The notes: generated from the letters alone by a model not told the origin. A stretch of DNA of 64,000 nucleotides from Arthrobacter sp. Hiyo8 (GCA_001549895.1 AP014719.1:4526001-4590000), one strand, 5' to 3'. Counted from the first letter of the stretch, positions 1-10,721 are shown. Made by a program: numbers and translations.

Positions 1-1
1 T

Positions 2-817
2 GCCGACGCCGTCGCCGTCGCTGTCCGCAGGGCGCTGTCCAAGGCGAGCGGGTGGGCGGACCACCAGTGGGAGGTCATCCCGCCGTCGGTCCTTCCCACC
101 CACCTCAATGTAGCGCTGGACGAGGTCCTCACCGAACAGGTCGGGGCCGGGCTACGCAAGCCCACCCTGCGCTTCTGGGACTGGGAAGAGCCGTCGGTGG
201 TAATCGGCAGCTTCCAGTCTTACCGCAACGAGGTGGATCCCGACGGCGTTGCTCGCCACGGCATCACGGTGGTCCGCCGCATCAGCGGCGGGGGAGCGAT
301 GTTCATGGAAGCGGGGAACTGCATCACCTATTCGCTCTATGTGCCACAGAGCCTCGTCGATGGCATCAGCTTCGCCGACTCCTACGCGTTCCTGGACGCG
401 TGGGTCATGGCTGCCCTGGAAAAACTGGGCATTACCGCGTTCTACGTCCCGCTCAATGACATCGCCACCGAGCAAGGAAAGATCGGCGGTGCCGCACAAA
501 AGCGCCTCGCCAACGGCGGCATGCTGCACCATGTCACCATGAGCTACGACATCGACGCCGACAAGATGGTGGAGGTTCTGCGCATCGGCAAGGAAAAGCT
601 TTCCGACAAAGGCACCCGCAGCGCAAAGAAGCGCGTGGATCCACTCCGACGGCAAACCGGCCTGGCGCGGACGGACATCATCAAAGCCATGCAGGAAGTC
701 TTCACCGAGCGCTACGGCGCCACGGAGTCCCGCATCACCGACGCTGAATTGGCGATAGCCCGGGAGCGGGTGCAGTCAAAGTTCGGTACTGAAGAATGGC
801 TGCACCGTGTCCCTTAA
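2..817 (+). CDS. Lipoate-protein ligase family protein (5' end outside window)
   Basis: The reading frame is open from the window edge to the TAA at 815-817, so the start codon lies upstream. The protein belongs to the biotin/lipoate ligase (LplA/LipB-like) fold, which attaches lipoate or octanoate to the lysine of lipoyl domains in the cytoplasm. Family marks visible are RRISGGGAMF (about codon 91), which contributes to the lipoyl-AMP pocket, and GKIGGAAQKR (about codon 160), which carries the conserved Lys. About 270 codons are visible, near full length for the family. No frame break was found. Whether it is a true lipoate ligase or an octanoyltransferase of the same fold cannot be told from sequence alone. 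Confidence 0.85.
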   Translation, partial: ADAVAVAVRRALSKASGWADHQWEVIPPSVLPTHLNVALDEVLTEQVGAGLRKPTLRFWDWEEPSVVIGSFQSYRNEVDPDGVARHGITVVRRISGGGAMFMEAGNCITYSLYVPQSLVDGISFADSYAFLDAWVMAALEKLGITAFYVPLNDIATEQGKIGGAAQKRLANGGMLHHVTMSYDIDADKMVEVLRIGKEKLSDKGTRSAKKRVDPLRRQTGLARTDIIKAMQEVFTERYGATESRITDAELAIARERVQSKFGTEEWLHRVP

Positions 818-852
818 CTGCACCGTGTTCCTTAACTGCGGGTGTTCCCTCG

Positions 853-1485
853 TTAGCCGGCCCGGTACGCGTCCACTGCCTGTTCCAGGACCGGACCGTA
901 GAGCGGCCATGAATCGGCGGGAGCCGCCACGATGAGGACGCTGATGCCCTTACTCCCCGCTACGAGGCAGGCCATTTCCCGGTATTGGTTGTTGCCGACG
1001 CGGGTCACGTAGCTGTCCTCGACACAGGATCCCGTACCGCCAAGGAAAGCCATTCCGGATCGCTCGGCGATTTTGGTGGGCGACGAGGAGTTCTCGTCCG
1101 CCAAGTGATCGATCCTGAAGGTGCTCCAATTGTCCAGCGACTCGCTGCCCTGCCGGGGCGTGGCGTTGAAGTAGATCCGAAGTTCACCCGTTGGGGACGA
1201 GACAGCCGCGGACACGCTGCCCGGGTCGCTTTCCGCAGGACTCGCATCGGCAGGGACCGAAAGGACCCCGGTGCCATCCGGGAGGTCCATGGTTCTCCAG
1301 CCTGCCGGGGCCGGTGCCGCCGTGAACCACCCGAACGGCGCTTCCGCAGACTGCTCGGGGCGGGAACCCGGGCTTTGACCAGCGGAACTGCAAGCTGCGA
1401 CGGCGATTATCGCAGCAGCCGTGCCCAAGGAGAGCCCGGCGGACAGTGCCGGTTTATTGCGAGGCGGCGTGCTAGCGGTTTCCAT
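853..1485 (-). CDS. Predicted lipoprotein of unknown function
   Basis: A 210-residue secreted protein. The N-terminus is METASTPPRNKPALSAGLSL, followed by a hydrophobic stretch and a lipobox-like AVAAC, so it should be lipid-anchored on the outer face of the membrane. The mature part holds two widely spaced Cys (GSCVEDSY and EMACLVAG) that could form a disulfide, and it ends QAVDAYRAG. I do not recognise a named family. The start overlaps the stop of the upstream lipoprotein gene (ends at 1472) by 14 bases, which suggests translational coupling. No frame break is needed for this gene. Confidence 0.7.
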   Translation of the reverse strand: METASTPPRNKPALSAGLSLGTAAAIIAVAACSSAGQSPGSRPEQSAEAPFGWFTAAPAPAGWRTMDLPDGTGVLSVPADASPAESDPGSVSAAVSSPTGELRIYFNATPRQGSESLDNWSTFRIDHLADENSSSPTKIAERSGMAFLGGTGSCVEDSYVTRVGNNQYREMACLVAGSKGISVLIVAAPADSWPLYGPVLEQAVDAYRAG

Positions 1486-1848
1486 CGCCGTCGTCCGGTC
1501 CGCCGTTATCGTCGCCGTCGCGGTCGCCGCCATTGGGGTGCCGCGGGGTCGGCGGCGCCATGTGCGGTGGCGCCGGTACCGGCGGCTGGACCACGGCTGG
1601 CGGCGCTGGGGGTGGCGGAACGACGGCTGGCGCTGCGGGTGGAACCGTGGCTGGAACGACGGCGGGTGGGGCAGCAGGCGGTGCGACCGGCGTCGCCGTC
1701 GGCGCGGGTGACGGTGTGCTTGGGCGGGCGTTGTACTCGCCGGCGGCCTTGCGGGCGCCGGAGCGGCAGGTTGTCCGCCGAAGCAGCCCCCGAGCAAAAG
1801 GCTGGCACCCAGCGCCGCGACGGCAAGCACGGGGCGAGGAATCTTCAT
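1472..1848 (-). CDS. Small Pro/Ala/Val-rich lipoprotein (one frame break)
   Basis: The protein starts MKIPRPVLAVAALGASLLLG followed by GCFGG, a classic lipoprotein signal peptide and lipobox. It continues with a long low-complexity Pro/Ala/Val region (VVPATVPPAAPAVVPPPPA) and ends with an acidic Gly/Asp tail (RDGDDNGGPDDGDGNR). A single base is missing near 1727; without it the frame runs on into the next gene and gives an apparent 336-residue fusion. ATG 1848 is preferred over ATG 1863 because a GAGGA ribosome site sits 8 bases before it. The corrected length is 125 residues. It is probably a wall-spanning spacer lipoprotein; the function is unknown. Confidence 0.65.
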
Positions 1849-1906
1849 GGTGACCGTCCTCAAGAAAGGCCCATGCGGAGCGCCGGGCTTTGCAACTAAA
1901 GACGAT

Positions 1907-1957
1907 GCCGGCGATCCCCTTGGTTCAAGGCCAGCAGTCCACCCCGGGATCGCCGGC
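1907..1957. terminator. Hairpin between lipoprotein operon and pepN
   Basis: Perfect 12-bp arms (GCCGGCGATCCC at 1907-1918 and its complement at 1946-1957) enclose a 27-base loop. The hairpin lies just past the pepN stop codon and upstream of the lipoprotein gene on the same strand. No T-run follows, so a factor-dependent or weak terminator is possible. Confidence 0.45.
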
Positions 1958-1964
1958 TCCTGCG

Positions 1965-4602
1965 TCAGCCCCGCTCGAGCGCCACAGCTTCCCGTTGCGG
2001 GGCACCGGCGGCTTGGGCCGCCAGGGCGCGGAACAAATGGCTTCGCTGCTCAATGACGATGCGTCGGAGCGCCCGCGGGGCTGACGTGTGGGTGCCTAGC
2101 CAATCGTCCGTGCGTCGGAGCACCGGATGATCTGCCGGCGCCATGCCGGCCTGCAGATCCTGGGCCGAGGGGAACAGCCCCCGGACAATCCGGCCCGCGA
2201 TCTCGATGCTCCGGGACTGCCATATGTCTTCCAGGCAGTCGAAGTACGGTTCGGTGAAGCCGTCCAGGAGCCCGGACGGGGCAAGGGAGAAGCCTGCGAT
2301 TGTCGCGCCCAGAATCTCGTTGGAGAGCCCGGTGTCGTTGACTGCGGCATTCCATGCGGCCGTCTTGACGTCGGCATCGGGACGGGCAGCCGCGGCCAGT
2401 GCATGGCCTTCGCGTCCGGAGGCGGTGTGGTCCAGGGCGAGTTCGGCATCCAATTCCGGGAGGGTGGCCGCTCCGTTCGCTGCCAATGCCTGCCACAGGC
2501 TCCATCGGAGATCCGCATCCACCGCCAGCCCGTCCACTACGACGTTGCCGGAGAGAATGCCGCGGAAGAATTCGACGTAGGCGCCATCATGCCGCGACAA
2601 GTCTGCCAGGGTCCTGGCCCACGCGAGTTGCTGGTCCGAACCCGGCTCGGAGCTTCGCAACCGCATCGCGCTGGCAGCCATCAGGCCCTCCCGGACCTCA
2701 TCGCGTTGCGGAGCCGGTACGTAGCGCTCGACGGCGGTCACCGCGTTGCCGAGAACGTTGAGGAGGACGCCGATTCCTGGCTCGGCGGGCGCGAAGCGTT
2801 CGACGGCGGCGACGTACAGTGTCGCCGGGGTCACGGCGTCGCGAGCTGAATCCCATAAGGCTGTCCAGCACAATGCCCGGGCCATCGGATCGCTGATCCG
2901 GTCCAGGGAGGAACGTACTGTTGCTTCGGACCCCGCATCCAGGCGGACCTTCGCATAGCTGAGGTCGTCGTCGTTGACGAGAAGGAGGGCCGGGCGCTGC
3001 TTGCCGGCGAGTCCGCCCACGGTAGTGTCGGCGCCGTCGAGGTCGAGCTCGATGCCCTCGGTTCGGAACAACTGTCCGCCGTCGTCAAAGTTGTAAAGAC
3101 CTATCCTGAGCCTATGCGGCCGGTGCTCCTGCTTGCCGGTGATGGGGTCCACGGAGTCCTGGCGCAGGGTGACCGCCGCCATGGCATCGCCGCTCCCGGA
3201 GATCTCGGCCGCAATGGTGGAGATCCCGAGGTCTGCAGCCACTGTCGGGCCCAGGTTCCAAGGTCCCGGCCCGATGCCGTGCCCAGGGCTTCCAGGAGGT
3301 CGGTCAGCGAGGTGTTGCCGTATTCGTGATCCCTGAAGTAGCGTCGCGAGCCGGCAATGAACGCCTCGAACCCGACGTAGGCCACCAATTGCTTGAGGAC
3401 GGAAGCGCCTTTGCGTAGGTAATGCCATCGAAGTTCTGCTTGGCGGCTTCCAGGTCGGGAATGTCCGCCACGATGGGGTGGGTCGTGGGCAGCTGGTCCT
3501 GCACATAGGCCCAGGACTTGCGCTTGTTCGCAAAATTCACCCAGGCGGTGTCCCAGTCCGTGGCCTTGTCCACGCCGAGGGTGCCCATGTAGTCGGCGAA
3601 GGATTCCTTGAGCCAGAGGTCGTCCCACCAGGTCATGGTCACGAGGTCTCCGAACCACATGTGGGCCATCTCGTGCATGAGGGTGTTGGCGCGGGCTTGG
3701 TACTGGGCATCGGTGGCCCGTGAGGTGAAGACGTACTTCTCCGTGAAGGTGACCAAGCCGGGATTTTCCATCGCACCGAGGTTGTACTCCGGCACGAACG
3801 CCTGATCGTACTTGCCCCACGGGTAGGGGTAGTCGAAGAGATCGTTGAAGAAGTCCAGGCCGTTCTTCGTCAGCCGGAAAAGCTCCGCGGCGTCGAAGGA
3901 CTCCTGCATGGATGCGCGGCAATAGAGCGCCAGCGGAACCTCAAGACTGGTGCCGTCGTCGAGCGTCTTGCTCCAGCGGTCAGTAGCGCGGAAATAGGGA
4001 CCGGCGAGGACGGTGGTGATATAGGTGGACATCCGCTTGGTGGTGGCGAAGTCCCAGCGGCTCGTGGCCGGGTCGCTGGTCAGTTGCGTCCGGGCAAGCT
4101 CGGCGCCGTTGGAAGCCACCTGCCAAGCGGAAGGAGCCATGACGTGGAAGGTGAATTCGGCCTTCAGGTCCGGCTGCTCGAAGTTCGCGAACACGCGGCG
4201 GGCATCCGCCGGTTCGTATTGCGTATAGAGGTAGCACTGCCCGTCGGCCGGATCGACGAAGCGGTGCATGCCCTCGCCGGATCGGCTGTAAAGGGCGGTT
4301 CCGGTGACCGTGACCTGATTTTCGGCCTGGAGATTGTTGAGGTGGATCCTGTCGCCGTCCACCACCTCGGCGACGTCGAGTCCTTTTCCATTGAGGAACA
4401 CGCTGTGCACGCCGCCGTGGATGAAATCCAGGAACGTGGAGGAACCAGGCTCCGCGGAGAAGTCAATGATGCTGCGGCTGGTGTACCCCGGCACGCCGGT
4501 ATCTGCGGCTTCGCGGACGTCAAGGGAGACATCGTAGCTGTGGGTGCTGATCAGGGCTGAACGGGTGGCGGCTTCAGCGCGCGCCAAGTTGTGATTCGAC
4601 AC
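1965..4602 (-). CDS. pepN: Aminopeptidase N, M1 zinc metallopeptidase (two frame breaks)
   Basis: Removes N-terminal residues from peptides in the cytoplasm. The substrate-binding GAMEN motif is at residues 276-280, the zinc motif HEMAHMWFGD starts at 310, and the third zinc ligand is the Glu of LKESFADY (about 333). The C-terminal half is the helical ERAP1-like domain. Two losses break the frame: near 3409 (a G/C run inside TYAKGASVLKQ) and near 3225 (LQTSGISTIAAEI). Restored length is about 879 residues, normal for actinobacterial PepN. The start is GTG at 4602. The gene begins only 4 bases after the stop of the upstream YeiH-type gene, so the two are cotranscribed. Confidence 0.9.
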
Positions 4603-4606
4603 CCAG

Positions 4607-5647
4607 CTATCTAATCATGAGGAAGACTGCGCCCAGGCCCAAGATGGCGATAAGGAACCAGGAGCCAAGCGCGACTAGCGCGGCGCGGCCACCCGTGTGC
4701 AACAGCGTGCGGACGCGGACCGCCGAACCCAGCCCGAACAAGGCCGAGGCGAGCAGGATGTCCTGGAGCCCTCCTGCGGCGTCCAGCACGCCAGGACCCA
4801 GCCAGCCAACGGAACGGACGGCCACCATCGCGATGAACCCGAGCACGAAGAGAGGGACGATCGGCGGAAACTTACCGCCGTCGTCGTTCGCTTCCGTACC
4901 GTTGCGCGACTTCCGCCGCATGGACCATCGTTGCGCAAGGCCCGCCCGGCCACGATGGGGGCCAGCAGGACCACCCTGGTCAGTTTCACGACGACGGCGA
5001 GCGCCAGCGCCACCGGACCGGCAGTCTGTGCAGTCGCGACTACCTGGCCGACGTCGTGCACGGAAGCCCCGGTCCAGGCGCCGAATTGTTCCGGGCTCAG
5101 GCCCAAGGGGTGCATGAGCAGGGGCAGGACGCCGATCGCGAGCGTGCCGCAAAGGGTCACCAGGGCAACCGGCAGGACGGTGTCCTGGTGTTTGATGCGG
5201 CGTACCGCGGCCATGGCTCCGATCGCGGAGGCACCGCAGATGGAGAAGCCGGTGGCTATCAGCAGGGCGCCCTCGCGGGGAAGCTTTACCAAGCGGGCCA
5301 GCCCATAGGTGCCCGCGAAACTGAGGAGCACGACTGCGGCAATCAGGACGAGAGCGAACCAGCCAAGGTCGAGGACATCGACAACGCTGACCTTTAGGCC
5401 CAACAGCACGATGCCCGCCCGCATGTGGTGCTTGCCCGCGAAGTCGAGGCCGGGCGGGCGCGTCCGGCAGCCCATGCCGCCGTGCCCGGTATATTTGCAG
5501 CTAACAAACCCAGCGCTACAGCGGCTGTCATGGCAGGGATGGGGGAAGCAGGGCATGGACAATGAAGGCAAGTCCAGTGGCTGCCACTGCCATGACGATC
5601 CCGGCTCCCAATCGGGAGACCGGGGCCGGGAAACGATTGGAGTGCAT
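4607..5647 (-). CDS. YeiH/UPF0324 family membrane protein, putative sulfate exporter (three frame breaks)
   Basis: A polytopic membrane protein with about nine to ten hydrophobic segments. Family-typical stretches are MRAGIVLLGLKVSVVDVLDL, FSICGASAIGAMAAV and WTGASVHDVGQVVATA. Some members are annotated as sulfate exporters or as linked to sulfur metabolism, but the substrate is not firmly known. Frame breaks lie near 5533, 5450 and 4920; restored length is 347 residues. ATG 5647 (MHSNRFPAPVSRLG) is preceded by AAGG. The stop codon lies 4 bases before the pepN start. A promoter presumably lies between 5648 and 5760, facing away from the ATP-grasp gene. Confidence 0.75.
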
Positions 5648-5760
5648 TCGTCAACCTTGATGCATGCAGGCGCTGAAATGCGAACCGGGTTCACGCTTGG
5701 TGTCGCAACATGCAGAACGCGAAATGCGTTCGTAATCGAAAAGGTGATTGTCTGAATCCC

Positions 5761-7305
5761 ATGTCAGAGCTATTCCGGGATTACTCCGAGGCCGCCGCGC
5801 GTTCCGGCGCCTACGACGAAATGTTCGCCCCAGGCACCGTTGCCCGAAAGTCCTACGGCCAGGTGGACGGCGCACTTCGCGAGCTTTCGCTTGCGGATGT
5901 GAGCGCGCGTGCCGAGTCGATGGCGCGGACCTTCTTGGACCGGGCGTGACCTTCGATTATGCGGGGGAGGAGAGACCTTCCCGCTGGATATCGTGCCGAG
6001 GGTGATTCCGGCTGACGAGTGGGATGTCCTCGAGCGCGGGTGGCGCAGCGGGTGCGGGCGCTGGAGGCTTTCCTGGACGATGTCTACGGCGGATGGCGGT
6101 GGTCGCTGATGGCGTGGTGCCGCGGGCATTGGTGACCACGAGCGCGCATTTCCACCGTGCCGTGCATGGTTTCGAACCGGCCGGTGGCGTGCGGGTGCAC
6201 GTGTCCGGTATCGACGTTGTCCGCGATGCGGCGGGCACCTTCCGGGTGCTGGAGGACAACGTCCGTGTGCCTTCCGGCGTGTCCTACGTGCTGGAGAACC
6301 GGCGGCGATGGCGAAGGGTTTGCCGGAGGCGTTCGGGCAGCAGCACATCCGTCCGGTCGAGGAATACCCGCGGCGTCTGCTGTCGGCGTTGCGGAAGACG
6401 GCGCCGTCCGGGGTCGATGACCCCACGGTGGTGGTGCTTACCCCGGTGTGTTCAACAGCGCCTACTTCGAACACACGCTACTGGCCGGGTTGATGGGCGT
6501 TGAACTGGTCGAGGCAGGGACCTGATCTGCCGCGGTAACCGGGTCTACATGCGCACCACGGCCGGTGAACAGCGGGTGGACGTGATCTACAAGCGGATCG
6601 ACGACGAATTCCTGGATCCGCTGCAGTTCCGTTCCGATTCCATGCTCGGGTGTCCGGACTCGTGAACGCGGCCCGGGCGGGCGGTGTGACGATCGCAAAC
6701 GCCGTTGGAAACGGGGTGGCCGATGACAAGCTGGTCTATTCCTACGTGCCGGACCTGATCCGGTACTACCTGCACGAAGAGCCGGTGATCGCGAACGTGG
6801 AGACTTTCCGGCTGGAGGAGAAGGAAGCCCGGGAGCAGGTCCTGGACCGGCTTGAGGAACTCGTGGTCAAGCCGGTGGACGGTTCCGGGGGCAAGGGCCT
6901 GGTGATCGGTCCGGATGCTTCACGGGACGAGCTGGACGCCTTGCGGAAGCGGGTGCTGGCGGATCCGCGAGGCTGGATCGCGCAGCCGGTGCTGCAGCTT
7001 TCCACCGTGCCCACCCTCTCGGGAGACCGCTTCGGGCCCCGCCACGTGGACTTGCGTCCGTTCGCGGTCAACGACGGCGACGACGTCTGGGTGCTGCCGG
7101 GCGGGCTGACCCGGGTGGCACTGAAGGAGGGCTCGTTGATCGTGAACTCTTCCCAAGGCGGCGGTTCCAAGGACACGTGGGTACTCTCCGACTCCCGCAA
7201 CTGCCGCCGTCGAACTGCCCGTTCCTCCATCACGGTGCGTGAACAGGTCTCGGTCTGGCCGTCGAAAGCAACTGGCGGGACCGCCAATCGGACCAGCAGC
7301 AGTGA
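5761..7305 (+). CDS. Circularly permuted ATP-grasp protein (COG2308 type; nine frame breaks)
   Basis: Member of the circularly permuted ATP-grasp family, predicted to form amide bonds between a carboxylate and an amine using ATP. Recognisable blocks across the frames are TFDYAGEERPFPLDIVPRVI, RVLEDNVRVPSGVSYVLENR, YFEHTLLAGLMGVELVEGRD, RVDVIYKRIDDEFLDPLQFR, VVKPVDGSGGKGLVIGP and the terminal VESNWRDRQSDQQQ. Breaks are near 5943, 5979, 6040, 6090, 6305, 6445, 6513, 6655 and 7246, and eight of the nine are in G or C runs. Corrected length is 517 residues, standard for the family. It is the first gene of a three-gene set with alpha-E and transglutaminase-like genes. The true substrate is unknown. 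Confidence 0.85.
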
Positions 7306-7377
7306 TCCGTCACGCTATGGTGCCGGAGCAGGATACATTCATCGTCACAACGCAGGACCCGAAGGAGGCACAGCCCC

Positions 7378-8302
7378 ATGCTGAGCCGTATTGCTGAATC
7401 CCTTTTCTGGATCGGCCGTTACGTGGAGCGGGCCGACGGAACGGCCAGAATCCTGGACGTCCATCTAGAACGCCTAAACCACCTTCCGCTCGAGGAGCAA
7501 CGCAGTGTGGCGAGGGAACTCCTGGCTGTCATGGGAGCCCGGCCACAGAGCGAGGAATTCGGCTTGCCGGAGCTGCTGCACGCCCTCGCCTACGACAAGA
7601 CGAGTGCCACCTCGATTGCCGGTCCCTGGGGGCCGCGCGTGAAAATGCGCGGCGCGCGCGCGAGACTGTGTCCTCGTCATTGTGGGAGAGCCTCAACACC
7701 ACCTATTACGGGCTGAACCAGCACCGTAAAGACGTCGTGGGTACGTACCGCTTCTGCAACTGGGTCCTGGAACGCACCGCAATGGTCAGGGGCCTCGCGG
7801 ACACCACGGTGAGCCACGACGAAAGCTGGCTCTTCCTGGTCCTCGGCCGCTCGCTCGAACGCGCCGACATGACCGCGCGGATGCTCTCCACCCGGGATGT
7901 GCTCTCCGCCGGAATGTCCTGGGTGAACATGTTGCGTTGCGCCGGCGCCTACGAGTCGTTCCTTCGGACCGCCGTGCGGCGTTCGGAGACCAACACGCCG
8001 CGGAGTTCCTCCTGCTGGACCGTTTGTTTCCCCGCTCCATCGTCTTCGCCCTGCGCGACGCCGACGAATGCCTGGCCAAGCTGGATCCCTCCGCCCAGCG
8101 GGTGGGCTTCATCAACGACGCCCGTCGGATCGTCGGCCAGGCCCGTACCTTCCTTGAGTTCCATCGCACGGACGATCTCATGTCCGAGTTGCCCGAGCAC
8201 ATGGACCGGGTGCAGAAAGCCGTCACGCAGGCCTCCGACGCGATTTCCCGTAAGTACTTCAATCAGGCGGATGAACTGGCCTGGGTGGGAGAAGTTTCAT
8301 GA
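7378..8302 (+). CDS. Alpha-E domain protein (DUF403/COG2307; two frame breaks)
   Basis: An all-helical protein that almost always accompanies the permuted ATP-grasp gene; its role is undefined. The start MLSRIAESLFWIGRYVERAD is the family signature, and later blocks are ESLNTTYYGLNQHRKDVVG, FLVLGRSLERADMTARML and EFLLLDRLFPRSIVFALRDA. Breaks are near 7622 and 7979; corrected length is 308 residues. GGAGG sits at good distance upstream of ATG 7378. The stop overlaps the next start as ATGA at 8299-8302, showing translational coupling. Confidence 0.88.
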
Positions 8303-9131
8303 CCCGGCTGAGCATCGTCCACAAGACGGCCTACAAATACAACCGCCGAGTGACCCTGTCGTACAACGAGGCACGCATGACCCCGTTGACCGATCCGCAA
8401 CAGGTGGTGCTTGAATCCTCGCTGAAGATCACGCCGTCGCAAGCTGCCGTGAGCACCTACCGTGACTATTGGGGCACCCGCGTCACCGCCTTCGATATGC
8501 AGATGCCGCACGAGCGCCTCGAAGTGGTGGCAACCACCACCGTTGAGGTCCACCGGGTGGAGCGGGTCGCCCTGGACGACGAGATTGTGGGCTGGGATGT
8601 GATGGCTTCCGACGAGATCCGGGACCAGTTCAGCGACTGGCTGCCCCAGTCGCAGCTCACGGGTCCGGGGAGGAAGTCCTCGGCATCATTCCCGCCGTCG
8701 TCGCCGGCAAGAATCCGCACGAGACAGCCATGGCCATTTTCGAATGGATGCGCGGCGAAATGAGCTATGTGAAGGGCACCACGGGCGTCACCACCAACGC
8801 CGAAGAAGCCTGGAACCAGCGTCAAGGAGTCTGCCAGGACCTGGCCCATTTGGCTATCGGCTCACTCCGCAGCTGCGGCATCCGGCCCGGTACGTGTCCG
8901 GGTACATCCATCCGCGGCCCACGGCAGAGATCGGCGAAACCGTCGCGGGTCAATCCACGCGTGGCTGGAATGGTGGGACGGCGAATGGCGCAGCTGGGAT
9001 CCCACCAACCACAAGCCTGCCGGAGATCTCCACGTCACCGTGGCGCGGGGCCGGGATTACCGGGATGTTCCGCCCTTGAAGGGATCTTGTCCGGGGCGGC
9101 GGCTCAGGCCTCACCGTCACTGTCGAGATAA
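8299..9131 (+). CDS. Transglutaminase-like cysteine protease/amidase (four or more frame breaks)
   Basis: The N-terminal domain (MTRLSIVHKTAYKYNRRVTL) is the beta-sheet module typical of COG1305 proteins with bacterial transglutaminase-like cores. The catalytic triad is visible: Cys in NQRQGVCQDLAHLAIGSLRS, His in AGQSHAWLEWWDGEW, Asp in SWDPTNHKPAGD. Breaks are near 8662, 8882, 8956 and 9082, with a possible further one near 9096 that would alter the last residues. With four restored bases the length is 278 residues and the stop is at 9131. It is likely to hydrolyse or transfer amide bonds, possibly on the product of the ATP-grasp partner. It converges with the SDR gene. Confidence 0.85.
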
Positions 9132-9140
9132 CCGGCTCAC

Positions 9141-10614
9141 TTAGCAGGACCGCGGCCCTCCGCCTGGATTTACCAGGGGAGGCTTGTAGTCCTTCAGGAA
9201 GACGCCGTACTGGTCTTCGCCGTTTTCGCCCATGACGATGGGATCGTAGACACGCGCCGCTCCATCCACAAGGTCGAGCGGCGCGTGGAAGCCTTCCTCC
9301 ATGAGCCGCACTTTGGTGTAATGCGGGCGTTCGTCCGTGATCCATCCGGTGTCGACGGCGGTCATCAGGATCCCGTCGCTGTCGAGCATCTCTTGCGCAC
9401 TGGTCCGCGTCATCATGTTCAACGCGGCCTTTGCCATGTTGGTATGCGGGTGCCCGGGCCCTTGTAGGCGCGGGAGAACTGCCCTTCCATGGCCGAGACG
9501 TTCACGATGTATTTCCTGCGTGCCGTGGAACGCTTCATGGCCCCGCGAAGCCGACTCACCAAGAGGAACGGCGCCGTGACGTTGCAGAGTTGAACCTCAA
9601 GCATCTCCAACGGGTCTACTTCGTCCACCACCTGGGTCCAGCTATTGATGGCCGCGAGGTCGGGAACCAGGCCGCCGGCGTCGATCGCGGTGCCTGTCGC
9701 TATCCGCTCCAACGACGCGGAGCCCGTGGACAGCGCGAGCGAGGTAATCGCATCTCCCGCGAGCACGGGATGTTCCGTGACGCTGTGGGTGATGGCCAAC
9801 GGGTGTTTGTCGTGGGCATGCCCGAAGGTGACGAGTTCGGGGCCGCCGTTGGCTGCCTCCAAGGCCTCAGGCAGCGGCTCGTCCTCGGCATCCACCAAGG
9901 GCTTGTACGCATTCCCGAACGCCGGACGGTCTGGGCGGCGTTGTTGATGATGATATCGAGCGGGCCGGCTTCGTTGAGGGAATCGGTGAGGCCATGACCT
10001 GTGAGGGGTCCCGGAGGTCGATGCCCACAATCCTGAGCCGGTGCAACCAGTCAGCACTGTCTTCCATGGCGGCGAAGCGTCGTGCCGCGTCTTTGGGGAA
10101 GCGGGTGGTGATCGTCGTGTGTGCGCCGTCGCGGAGCAAGCGGAGGGCGATGTACATGCCGATCTTGGCGCGCCGCCCGTGAGGAGGGCGCGGCGTCCGC
10201 TGAGGTCGGTGCGGGCATCGCGCTTGCTGTGGCTGAAGGCCGCACATTCCGGGCACAACTGGTGGTAGAACGCGTCTACCTGCGTGTAGTGCTGCTTGCA
10301 GATGTAGCAGGGCCTGGACCGGATGAGGTGGCCGGCGATTTCGCCCGTCGCCGAGGTTGCCAGCTTGTTGCCGCGGGTTTCGTCGTCGATCCTGTCCGGG
10401 CCGCGGTGGCGGTCAGTGCGATGACGGCGCGGTCGGCTTCCGCGATCTCGTCCCGTTTGGTGACCCGGCGATGCCGCTTGACGGCTTTGAACATCTTTCC
10501 CGTGGCACGACGGATTGCGACGTAGTCCGGGTGCTCCTCGTCGTAGGCGTGGATGGTGTTCAAGACCTTGAGGCAGGCCTGGATCTCTTCAGGCGTCAAA
10601 TCGGCGGGGCTCAT
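9141..10614 (-). CDS. Zinc-ribbon plus atypical short-chain dehydrogenase/reductase (five frame breaks)
   Basis: Three parts are visible. Residues 1-75 form a charged helical segment starting MSPADLTPEEIQACLKVLNT. Next is a four-cysteine ribbon (CYICKQHYTQVDAFYHQLC, then PEC). A Rossmann SDR domain follows, with TGGRAKIGMYIALRLLRDGA and NVSAMEG. A long insert (VDAEDEPLPEALEAANGGPE and following, about 80 residues) separates the NNAAQT motif from the active-site strand. The usual YxxxK catalytic motif reads HTNMAKAAL, so the Tyr position is Thr while the Lys is kept. Breaks are near 10399, 10174, 9990, 9915 and 9454; corrected length is about 490 residues. The last few residues are uncertain, because one more indel in the C-run near 9178 would give a KPPW-type end. 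The substrate is unknown. Confidence 0.72.
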
Positions 10615-10721
10615 TGGGTCAATTTTACAGGGTCAGGCACAGCAAAGCCTCCCGGGCAACAGAGGCTGGAGGCCTGCTGTCGGCCGGGAGGCCGGGGCTA
10701 TCCTGGTTCCGGTGTTCCGGG

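Noticed and set aside
985..1899. Long open frame on the plus strand across the lipoprotein genes
   Set aside because: It is antisense to two genes with signal peptides and lipoboxes, is Arg/Gly-rich as expected for a high-GC shadow frame, and has no recognisable domain.
5761..7305. Programmed frameshifting or pseudogene status for the ATP-grasp gene
   Set aside because: Nine breaks all repair with one added base each, eight of them in G/C runs, and yield exact family sequence; slippery-site or decay patterns would not look like this, and the neighbours show the same error type.
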